From contig JACKQE010000001.1 of the NCBI GenBank assembly GCA_024233005.1, forward strand, positions 124,001 to 188,000: DNA of 64,000 nucleotides, in the 5' to 3' direction. Source of the stretch: Akkermansiaceae bacterium (GTDB taxonomy: Bacteria; Verrucomicrobiota; Verrucomicrobiia; Verrucomicrobiales; DEV007). Below, in pieces: positions 26,360 through 33,517 of the stretch. The notes beneath the pieces are model-generated. The model had not been told where the DNA came from, ran no database searches, and saw only the letters and a program-made list of their open reading frames with translations. A program made the translations under genes and the position numbers. The first letter of the stretch is position 1. Each line of letters begins with the position of its first letter.

Positions 26360-26611
26360 CCCGGCACTTTGGATCTTGTCAAAAAGTGCCAGAGAACTGC
26401 GGCAATGTCGAACAGACTACCGTTGCTTTCTTCCGAACCTGGCGGGGTTCGCCAGTCGCCATTCCACAGCCTCTGACGCAATGAATATAACGCCCGGAAA
26501 GAGAGTTGCCAGCGAAAAGGCGGAGCAAGTCCAGAATCGACAGGAAATTCGCAAAAGCGAGAATAAGTCGATAATTTTAAAATCAAACCTTCGGAAGGTT
26601 GAAAAATTGAT
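26360..26611. other. Intergenic region upstream of the coiled-coil genes
   Basis: No gene supported. It contains a hairpin after the M23 stop (GGCACTTT at 26363-26370 with AAAGTGCC at 26383-26390), a second hairpin (CTGGCG/CGCCAG, 26439-26455) and a small AACCTT/AAGGTT inverted repeat shortly before the promoter. None has a T-run typical of a terminator. Confidence 0.5.
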
Positions 26612-26640
26612 TTGGCAACCGACAGGGAACTCGCTAGGAT
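26612..26640 (+). promoter_or_regulatory. Sigma-70-like promoter for the coiled-coil gene pair
   Basis: TTGGCA (26612-26617), a 17-base spacer and TAGGAT (26635-26640). The predicted start is about 26647, giving a leader of about 54 bases to the ATG at 26701. Confidence 0.6.
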
Positions 26641-26700
26641 AGCAGTTGGACGGTTGGAATCACCCTGCCGGGCAATGAAAAGTACAAGAATTGGAAGGTC

Positions 26701-27840
26701 ATGTGGAAAGTATTTCTAGTCATCTCGATGGTGGTTCTCGGCGGTGCCGGCTTCCTCGGATATCAAAACCAAGAAAAGCTCAAGGAGACCTACGGGGCTC
26801 GCGTCAGCACTGAGAAAAGCCTTGGTCTGGCCCGGGACGACCTGGAGAAAACCAAAGGCGAAGTCGTTCAGATTGTAAAAGCAATCGAGGATGTGGTGGT
26901 TGAAATCGAGAAGGTCCAGACCCAGAAATCAGGGTTGGAAACCACCAAGCAGGACGACATGATCAAGCTGACTGAGCTGAAAAATCAGCTGGAAGGCAGC
27001 AATGCGGAACTTGCCAAAGCCAAAGAATTCCTCGCCTTGGTTCCTGAAATCGAGAAGGTCAAGGAAGACCTGATGAAGAATGAACAACGCATTCTGGAAC
27101 TTCAACAGGCCGTCGCCAATGCGGAAGCCTCCATCGCCCAGGCCAACTTGCAGCAGCAAAAGGTCGAGGAGTTCGCCAACGAAAAAGCCGCTCTTCTTGC
27201 CGACATCGCCGCCGGGCGCATCCGCGGGGAGTTCGCCAGCTCCATCAAGAAAGCCTTCAATGACTGGGGCTTTGTCATCATTGAGGGGGGATCTGAACAA
27301 GGGGTTGTCAAACTCGCGCAATTGGATGTCGTCCGCGGGGGGCAGCCAATTTGCAAACTCCTGGTGACTTCCGTCGAGCCCGGCGAAGCCGCCGCGGAAG
27401 TGATTCCCGGCTCTCTGACTCCGGGACAAATCATCCAAGAGGGTGACACTGTGACCAAAGCAGCGGTTCCAAACGTTCCAGTCGCACCGGCAGCACCCGC
27501 TGGCGGAGAGGCTCCCGCAGGCGCCCCACCCGCTGAAGGGGCTGCTCCCGCTGGAGCTCCCGCGATGGATCCCTTTGGCGCTCCTGCAGCGCCGGCTGCT
27601 CCCGCCGCGCCTGCTGGCGCTCCCGCCATGGATCCGTTTGGGGCTCCTCCCGCGGCTGCTCCGGCCGGCGCAGCTCCGGCCGCGATGGATCCATTCGGAG
27701 CCCCTGCGGCACCGGCAGCCCCAGCGACACCCGCGACCCCTCCGGCAGCCGGTGCGCCGGCCGATCCTTTTGCCCCGGCACCAGGAGCACCCGCAACACC
27801 GACTCCACCAGCAAAGCCGGCGGATCCATTCGCCCCCTGA
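26701..27840 (+). CDS. Coiled-coil membrane protein with Ala/Pro repeat tail
   Basis: 379 aa. One N-terminal hydrophobic segment (about residues 3-20), then a long coiled coil (about 25-165), then a compact beta-rich domain (about 170-250; GFVIIEGGSEQGVVK, LVTSVEPGEAAAEVIPGSL). The last 120 residues are Ala/Pro/Gly with three MDPFGAP-type repeats and likely disordered. The beta domain resembles that of the next gene, so the two are probably old paralogues. Function unknown; the topology suggests an envelope-spanning or scaffold protein. A good promoter precedes it. Confidence 0.8.
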   Translation: MWKVFLVISMVVLGGAGFLGYQNQEKLKETYGARVSTEKSLGLARDDLEKTKGEVVQIVKAIEDVVVEIEKVQTQKSGLETTKQDDMIKLTELKNQLEGSNAELAKAKEFLALVPEIEKVKEDLMKNEQRILELQQAVANAEASIAQANLQQQKVEEFANEKAALLADIAAGRIRGEFASSIKKAFNDWGFVIIEGGSEQGVVKLAQLDVVRGGQPICKLLVTSVEPGEAAAEVIPGSLTPGQIIQEGDTVTKAAVPNVPVAPAAPAGGEAPAGAPPAEGAAPAGAPAMDPFGAPAAPAAPAAPAGAPAMDPFGAPPAAAPAGAAPAAMDPFGAPAAPAAPATPATPPAAGAPADPFAPAPGAPATPTPPAKPADPFAP

Positions 27841-27888
27841 TTCTCACCGCCCCATTCTTTTCTTTCCGAATTCTCTGACTTTGTTCCC

Positions 27889-28671
27889 ATGAAAAAATTC
27901 GTCATGTTCCTCTCCATCCTTGCGATGGCCGGCAGTGCCGCTTTGGGCGTGCTCAACCAAAAGACCTTCGAAACTGAACGGACTCTCCTCGCACAAGCCA
28001 AGGATGACCTCGTGAAAACGAGCAACGAGGTCAACCAAGAAAAAGAAAACAAAAAGAACAAGGAAGAAGAGCGAACCCAAAAGCAGGACGAACGGGACAA
28101 GCTCAGCGCCGAAGTCGCCGCGATTGAGACGGATATCAAACGTCAGAAGAAGGAGATCGCCGATTCTGAGGACACCCTGAAGAAGAACAACATCGAATTG
28201 CAGGAAATTGCCCTCGTCATCAGCAAGATCGGGGATTTCAAAAACGTCGATGAACTGAAAGCGAAACAGGAGGCCCAGAAGCAACAGATCGCTGACTTGG
28301 AAACCAAGCGCACCGACAATGAGACCAAGTTTGCCGCCGCCATGGTGGAAGTAGGCAAGTCCGAAGAGAAGGCCAAAATATTGATCCAGAAGGAAATCGA
28401 ATACAAACAGGCCATCGTCCGCAGCGGCATGGAAGCCACCGTGATCGCCGTAAACCGCGATTATGGATTCGTCGTCGTCAATGTGGGCAAAAACCTTGGC
28501 GTCAAAGGAGATGCCGCCCTGCTGGTGAAGCGTGGCACTGACAGTGTTGCCAGGCTTCAAATCACTTCCATCGAACCGAACATGCTGGTGGCCAACATCG
28601 TCCCCGGATCCTTGGCGGAAGGTGCCCGGGTGGTCCCCGGCGACAAGGTGATCTTTGACCTCAGCAATTGA
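27889..28671 (+). CDS. Coiled-coil membrane protein, relative of the preceding gene
   Basis: 260 aa. A signal-like hydrophobic N-terminus is followed by a very charged coiled coil (about 25-165; long Lys/Glu runs). A C-terminal beta domain (YGFVVVNVGKNLGVKG, ITSIEPNMLVANIVPGSL) parallels the one in the gene 48 bases upstream. It lacks the Ala/Pro tail. Both proteins probably act together at the envelope. The function is unknown. Confidence 0.8.
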   Translation: MKKFVMFLSILAMAGSAALGVLNQKTFETERTLLAQAKDDLVKTSNEVNQEKENKKNKEEERTQKQDERDKLSAEVAAIETDIKRQKKEIADSEDTLKKNNIELQEIALVISKIGDFKNVDELKAKQEAQKQQIADLETKRTDNETKFAAAMVEVGKSEEKAKILIQKEIEYKQAIVRSGMEATVIAVNRDYGFVVVNVGKNLGVKGDAALLVKRGTDSVARLQITSIEPNMLVANIVPGSLAEGARVVPGDKVIFDLSN

Positions 28672-28706
28672 ATGCGAGTTCAATCCGCTTTTTTTAATTC
28701 CCCTTC

Positions 28707-28880
28707 ATGAAAGCTTTTCCGCGAATTTTCCTCTGTTTTTGTCTGACCGGACTGCTCTTGAGCTCGGTGGGTTGCGAAACGAGTCATCCGAAGCCCCCAC
28801 GCAGCAAAGTGGGTACCCTGCCACACAACCGGCCGGCGCCATGGGAAGGAAATCCTATGGGTATGCCGACCAGCATGTAA
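28707..28880 (+). CDS. Small predicted lipoprotein
   Basis: 57 aa. The start MKAFPRIFLC is followed by a hydrophobic core and a lipobox ending LSSVGC, so the mature protein would begin at Cys23 as a lipid-anchored peptide of about 35 residues, rich in Pro and polar residues. It lies 35 bases after the coiled-coil gene on the same strand and 33 bases before rlmH. Function unknown. Confidence 0.66.
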   Translation: MKAFPRIFLCFCLTGLLLSSVGCETSHPKPPRSKVGTLPHNRPAPWEGNPMGMPTSM

Positions 28881-28913
28881 GCACTCCAGCGGCCTTCCGC
28901 ACGGCCCAGGTTC

Positions 28914-29354
28914 GTGAAGTGGCTCATCTGCGCATTCGGTAAGCCTGCTTTGGGCTTTGCGAAGGCGGGGATCGCTGAATACCTCTCGCGAATGGAGCGG
29001 TATGCTCCCGTCGAAACCCGCTATCTCAAAGAGTCCACTACCGCAGCGGAAAATACCAAGCGCCAACTGGAAGCCACCGAAGGGACCTTCCGCATCGTGC
29101 TCGACGAACGCGGCGAAATTTGGGACACCCTCAAGTTCGCCACCACGGCCGGGGATTGGGCTGATCGAGGCACCAAGAAGGTCTCCGTCCTGCTCGGCGC
29201 GGCATCAGGGCATGAGCACGGCGTCCGAAGCCAGGCCGATCTTGTGCTGGCATTGAGCCGTTTCACCCTCCAACACGAATTGGCGCTGCTGCTCTTTGTC
29301 GAACAACTCTACCGGGCCTACACGGTGATTCGCGGTGAGCCTTACCACAAATAG
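28914..29354 (+). CDS. rlmH: 23S rRNA (pseudouridine-1915-N3)-methyltransferase RlmH
   Basis: 146 aa from a GTG start. The SPOUT methyltransferase knot is visible in VSVLLGAASGHEHGV and the C-terminal signature in LFVEQLYRAYTVIRGEPYHK, which is nearly identical to the family end. It methylates pseudouridine 1915 in helix 69 of 23S rRNA using SAM. The stop is convergent with rph, about 100 bases away. Confidence 0.95.
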   Translation: MKWLICAFGKPALGFAKAGIAEYLSRMERYAPVETRYLKESTTAAENTKRQLEATEGTFRIVLDERGEIWDTLKFATTAGDWADRGTKKVSVLLGAASGHEHGVRSQADLVLALSRFTLQHELALLLFVEQLYRAYTVIRGEPYHK

Positions 29355-29457
29355 GCCCCAATGCGGAGGGTTACCGGTGCCCCAACGACGGGAGCGGAGG
29401 ATTTCGGAATTTAAAAAATGACACCCTTTCCTGGCATGAAGAGGAAAAATTTTTGTC

Positions 29458-30237
29458 CTATTTCATCCCAACCAACCGTTTCAAAAGGATAGGGTCGCTT
29501 CCTGGATCGAATGAAGCCAAGGCGGCTTTCTGGGCAGCGGAAATTTCAGTCACTCCCAGTTTTCCAAGTTCAAGCATGCTCTGAAGCTCGCTTTCACTAA
29601 ACGTGGCTTCTTCGCCCGATCCCTGAACTTCGATGAGTTGGAGATGCTCGGTCATGGCCAGATTGCAGTCCACTGCGGCATCCTTGTCCTCGGGATAGTC
29701 GAGATCCAAAACCGGGGTGCCTCCGCAAACACCAACACTGACTGCGGCGGCAAACTGCCGCAAGGGCGACTCCTTGAGCAGGCCAGCGGCTTGAAGCCGG
29801 GCAAAGGCCATAGCGGCAGCAAGACAGGCCCCCGTTATGGACACGGTCCGGGTGCCTCCATCAGCCCGAAGCACATCACAATCAATCCAGAGGGTGCGTT
29901 GGCCGAGCTTTTCGAGATCCACCGCCGCGCGAAGCGCCCTGCCGATGAGTCGCTGGATTTCCGTGGAGCGTCCATCCATCTTGCCGCGGCTGATGTCCCG
30001 GGCCTTTCTTTCGAGCGTGGCATAGGGCAGCATGCTGTATTCGGCGGTTAACCAGCCTCCGGGAACATTCTGCTGCATCATCCAGCGCGGAACTCCGGGC
30101 TCAATCATGGCACTGCAAATGACCTGAGTATCCCCGAAGGAAGCCAGGACGGAGCCGTGGGCATGGGGGGCAATGTCCGGTTGGAACCGGATCGGGCGCA
30201 TTTGGTCGGGACGACGCCCGTCGTGACGTGTGATCAT
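29458..30237 (-). CDS. rph: Ribonuclease PH
   Basis: 259 aa. It starts RHDGRRPDQMRPIRF and carries the phosphate-binding and oligomer motifs (SMLPYATLERKARDI, GRALRAAVDLEKLGQRTLWIDCDVL, LDLDYPEDKDAAVDCNLAMTE). RNase PH trims tRNA 3' ends by phosphorolysis. It lies 74 bases downstream of galU on the same strand. Confidence 0.96.
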   Translation of the reverse strand: MITRHDGRRPDQMRPIRFQPDIAPHAHGSVLASFGDTQVICSAMIEPGVPRWMMQQNVPGGWLTAEYSMLPYATLERKARDISRGKMDGRSTEIQRLIGRALRAAVDLEKLGQRTLWIDCDVLRADGGTRTVSITGACLAAAMAFARLQAAGLLKESPLRQFAAAVSVGVCGGTPVLDLDYPEDKDAAVDCNLAMTEHLQLIEVQGSGEEATFSESELQSMLELGKLGVTEISAAQKAALASFDPGSDPILLKRLVGMK

Positions 30238-30311
30238 GCCGCGTTCTTACCCGGTAATGTCACGAGGCGCAAGCCCTCAGAATCCTTTGAGAGGATCAGA
30301 CAACCGGCAAG

Positions 30312-31193
30312 TCAGAGATCTTTGGCAATTTCTTTGATGAACCGACGGAGGCCGGGCCCCACATCATCCCGTTGCAGACCAAACTCTATGTTCGTTTTGA
30401 GGAAATCGAGTTTGTTTCCGATATCGAAGCGTTTGCCGTCGAATTTCAACCCATACATGCTTTGGCTGGATAGCAGACTGGCCATGGCGTCGGTGAGCTG
30501 CACCTCGTTGTTCCTCCCTCGGGGAGTGCGTTCGATTTCGGTGAAAATCTCCGGCGTAAACACATAGCGTCCTGCGATCGCGAGGTTGGAGGGAGCCTCC
30601 TCCACCGGTGGTTTCTCCACCAGTTGGTTCACTTTGATCAGGTCGGGTTCTATCAAGTCCCCTCCGACGATGCCGTAACGGTTAACCTTGTCGTGCGGGA
30701 CCTCCTCTAGCGCGACGACCGAGGCTTGATACTTTTCGAAAACGTCGATGAGTTGCCTCGTGATGTTGCGTTCCTTGTTCTTGGTTCCGACAAGGGTGTC
30801 CCCCAGAAGCACCGCGAAGGGTTCTCCGCTGGCGTAACTGGCGCCATAACGGATGGCATCCCCCAGGCCGTTGAGTTCTTTCTGCCAGACAAAGTGAATG
30901 TTGGCGAGGTGGGAAATCCGATCCACCTCCTCCAGCAATGCCAGCTTTCCCTGTTCCCGAAGCTCATATTCCAGCTCAAAATTCCGGTAAAAATGCTCTT
31001 CGATGGCGCGCTTGCTTTTCCCGATGACCATCAGGACATCGGTGATGCCTGCCGCAGCGGCTTCTTCCACGACGTACTGGATCGTCGGGGTGTCCACGAT
31101 CGGCAGCATCTCCTTGGGCTGTGATTTCGTGGCGGGGAGGAACCGGGTGCCGAATCCGGCGGCCGGAATCACTGCTTTGCGGACAGTCATCAT
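30312..31193 (-). CDS. galU: UTP--glucose-1-phosphate uridylyltransferase
   Basis: 293 aa. Nucleotidyltransferase motifs VIPAAGFGTRFLPATKSQPK, FVWQKELNGLGDAI and LLGDTLVG are intact, with the C-terminal NKLDFLKTNIEFGL block of the GalU family. The start at 31193 is 4 bases after the stop of the GHMP kinase; an adjacent ATG at 31190 is possible. It makes UDP-glucose. Its pairing with a glucuronokinase-like gene raises the chance that it also uses glucuronate-1-phosphate. Confidence 0.94.
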   Translation of the reverse strand: MMTVRKAVIPAAGFGTRFLPATKSQPKEMLPIVDTPTIQYVVEEAAAAGITDVLMVIGKSKRAIEEHFYRNFELEYELREQGKLALLEEVDRISHLANIHFVWQKELNGLGDAIRYGASYASGEPFAVLLGDTLVGTKNKERNITRQLIDVFEKYQASVVALEEVPHDKVNRYGIVGGDLIEPDLIKVNQLVEKPPVEEAPSNLAIAGRYVFTPEIFTEIERTPRGRNNEVQLTDAMASLLSSQSMYGLKFDGKRFDIGNKLDFLKTNIEFGLQRDDVGPGLRRFIKEIAKDL

Positions 31194-31197
31194 GGAA

Positions 31198-32211
31198 TCA
31201 GGAAGGGGTGGGAGATTCAAGGATGGCAGGCTTCAGAACCTTCATCCCAAGGGGCTCAAGCTCACCTACCAGACGGGAGAACATCGCCTCGTCATCATAG
31301 GTCCCGACGATGGCGCCCCCGGAACCAGTGAATTTCGCAGAAGCCCCGACGGATCTTGCCAAATCGACCATCCGAATGTTCCCTTCGCTCATGCGGTAGA
31401 GCCTGCGACGGAGGTCAAAATTGGCATTGAGAATGGGCGCGATTTCAGCGCTTTTTCCAGCCAGCAAAAGATCCCGCACCTGTTGGGCATAACCTGCCCA
31501 TTCCTGCATGGCATCCACCACTTCGGAATCACCGCGATTGAAGCGGCTGCGGATATCGTTGTGGAAAACCTCCGTCCCTTCACTGAGCCGGGTCGAGTAG
31601 GCGATGTAGAGCGGAGGCAGGAGTCCCGGGTCGATCTCTTCATATGCCCCATGACCATGCTGCCGGAAATGTTCTTCGGCAAAATCCATAAACACGACGC
31701 CTTCAAAAGCCTGAATGACGCGGTCCTGAAGACCGGCGGGAATGTTCAGTTCCTCGTTTTCAACCGAGAGAATGATGTTGGCCTGGATCGACTTGGGAAT
31801 GGAAACGTCGTAGAACTGCATCAGCGCTCGCAGCGCCGCCGTGATGATGGCACTGGAACCGGCCATGCCAACCTGTGAGGGAACATTGCTGGAGTATTGA
31901 AGTGTGAAATTCCGGTTCGGCAGCGCCACGCCATGCTCCTGACAGTGATCGTAAAAGCGTTTCACTGTCGCTTTCAGGAGCCGGACCCCGCCGTAATAAC
32001 CGTAGGAACGCACATCCTCCGCCAGCTGACCGATGGTCTCGAAAATTGAATGATCCCGTGCGGCGGGTAAAATTTCGAGACGAGGGGATTCCCACAAAGT
32101 CACTTCCGCCTGGAAATTCCTTACGATGAACGAAATCGTCTTGCCAAAGTATCCATCGGATGGATTTCCCACCAATCCGGCCCGGGCAAAACTTTTGGTG
32201 CGGAAAATCAT
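31198..32211 (-). CDS. GHMP kinase, glucuronokinase-like
   Basis: 337 aa. The first GHMP motif reads GLVGNPSDGYFGKTIS (12-27), which resembles plant glucuronokinase, and the ATP motif is PSQVGMAGSSA (111-121). A C-terminal KFTGSGGAIVG motif completes the fold. The start at 32211 removes an improbable hydrophobic leader. Substrate is most likely a sugar acid or sugar (phosphorylation at C1). It is immediately upstream of galU, which fits a salvage route to a UDP-sugar. The exact sugar is an inference. Confidence 0.82.
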   Translation of the reverse strand: MIFRTKSFARAGLVGNPSDGYFGKTISFIVRNFQAEVTLWESPRLEILPAARDHSIFETIGQLAEDVRSYGYYGGVRLLKATVKRFYDHCQEHGVALPNRNFTLQYSSNVPSQVGMAGSSAIITAALRALMQFYDVSIPKSIQANIILSVENEELNIPAGLQDRVIQAFEGVVFMDFAEEHFRQHGHGAYEEIDPGLLPPLYIAYSTRLSEGTEVFHNDIRSRFNRGDSEVVDAMQEWAGYAQQVRDLLLAGKSAEIAPILNANFDLRRRLYRMSEGNIRMVDLARSVGASAKFTGSGGAIVGTYDDEAMFSRLVGELEPLGMKVLKPAILESPTPS

Positions 32212-32311
32212 GGTCGGGAGAAAGCGGGTCCAAAAGGACAAGCTGATAAAGTAACCCAGCCCCTTTGGTTTCACAAGTGCGGTTTGAGGATGCCATCTGG
32301 CGACAAATCAC

Positions 32312-32340
32312 TTGCAGGGATGCCCAACCCCGGCTATGGT
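32312..32340 (+). promoter_or_regulatory. Candidate promoter for tRNA-Val
   Basis: TTGCAG (32312-32317), a 17-base spacer and TATGGT (32335-32340), placing transcription about 30 bases before the mature tRNA. The -35 match is modest. Confidence 0.4.
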
Positions 32341-32376
32341 CTGCGCTCCCGTCACTTGTCGGTCGGGTCATTCCAT

Positions 32377-32451
32377 GCGCGGTTAGCTCAGGGGTAGAGC
32401 ATCACCTTGACACGGTGGGGGTCACAGGTTCAAATCCTGTACCGCGCACCA
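32377..32451 (+). tRNA. tRNA-Val (GAC), CCA encoded
   Basis: Cloverleaf folds by eye: acceptor GCGCGGT pairs with ACCGCGC, D-arm GCTC/GAGC, anticodon loop TTGACAC (GAC), T-loop TTCAAAT, discriminator A and encoded CCA at 32449-32451. A protein gene starts six bases after the CCA. Confidence 0.96.
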
Positions 32452-32457
32452 TCTTTC

Positions 32458-33513
32458 ATGAGTTCGTCTTCCGAATTCCGTCTCGCGGTTCTCAATCCAA
32501 AAGGTCGCGATGCTTTTCTCGACTACACGCGGGGGGTTGGCGCATGGCGTGCCGGGGTCCACGCCCCGATCAATTTTCACGCCTATGCCGCAGCCACCAA
32601 GGGCGCCTTTTTTGATTCACCGGAAGCCCTGGCCCGCGACGACCGGTTTCCTGCGGTCCTCCTGCTGATTCGTCACCGGACTTTTGTCAGCCTCGAAGCC
32701 GCCCGACGCTTGAAACAGGCCGGCAAAACATTGCTCGTCTCCTGGAAGGAGTGCGGACCCTACCAGATCGCGGAGCAACTTGGCTGTGCCACCGCTCTCC
32801 AGGACTATGCGGAGATTCTCGATCTGGCGGATGGCATCCTCTCCCCCACGCTGGTCCCCCCACCCCGCTGGGGTTGGATCTCGGTGGAAGAGTTCCGTCG
32901 GAAGCTGCGGTTCATCCCCACCCCGTATGCGGTGGATCTCGCCTCCTGGGATTACAGCCTTCCGGTTGAAAACAGGGCCGGCATTCTGGTGGGCACCCGG
33001 GAATTCCTCACCCCCACTCGAAACCACCTCCGCGCCCTGGCAGAAATCGCCACCCTGGCCTCTGAGCTGAAGGTGCCGGTCACTGTGATCAATGGAGACA
33101 AGCGGCTGGGCATGCGAATGCTGCACTCGTTGGAAGAGTCATTCCCCGAAGCTTCGCTCCATATCGTCGAAAGGCCTCTGACCTATGGGGATTACCTTCG
33201 GCTGATGGCACGACACAAACTGGTCTTCCATCTCGACCGGGGCTCCGTCCCCGGCCAGGTCGCAGGGGACGCCCTCCTCTGCCGGACCCTCTGCGCCGGC
33301 GGAAATTCCGCGGTCGAAAAGGTGGCCTTTCCAGGACTTTCCGATGACGGTTCGGGCAATCTGGAATCCATCTATGCCAATCTGCGCCGTCTTTTTGCCG
33401 ACAAAGCGTTTTACGATGCCGAAGTTGCCGCCTCCCAGTCACTCGCCGCGGAGCATTTGAGTTTCGCGGCCGCCGCCAAACAGTTGGAGAGATTTGTGGC
33501 AGAAGTGGGTTGA
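32458..33513 (+). CDS. Uncharacterised protein, possibly GT-B glycosyltransferase-like
   Basis: 351 aa. No family is recognised with confidence. The C-terminal part (HKLVFHLDRGSVPGQVAGDA, then NLESIYANLRRLFADKAFYD) has the flavour of a GT-B glycosyltransferase C-terminal domain, and the middle reads as alternating strands and helices. No signal peptide. The ATG at 32458 lies six bases after the tRNA-Val CCA, with no Shine-Dalgarno outside the tRNA, so the message may be leaderless after tRNA processing. The stop is convergent, 4 bases from the next stop. Confidence 0.66.
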   Translation: MSSSSEFRLAVLNPKGRDAFLDYTRGVGAWRAGVHAPINFHAYAAATKGAFFDSPEALARDDRFPAVLLLIRHRTFVSLEAARRLKQAGKTLLVSWKECGPYQIAEQLGCATALQDYAEILDLADGILSPTLVPPPRWGWISVEEFRRKLRFIPTPYAVDLASWDYSLPVENRAGILVGTREFLTPTRNHLRALAEIATLASELKVPVTVINGDKRLGMRMLHSLEESFPEASLHIVERPLTYGDYLRLMARHKLVFHLDRGSVPGQVAGDALLCRTLCAGGNSAVEKVAFPGLSDDGSGNLESIYANLRRLFADKAFYDAEVAASQSLAAEHLSFAAAAKQLERFVAEVG

Positions 33514-33517
33514 CTCC

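Noticed and set aside
26363..26390. Hairpin after the M23 gene as a terminator
   Set aside because: Good stem but no following T-run, so termination is not supported.
29415..29456. Possible terminator between rlmH and rph
   Set aside because: TTTCCT/AGGAAA stem with a mixed A/T run is too weak to call.
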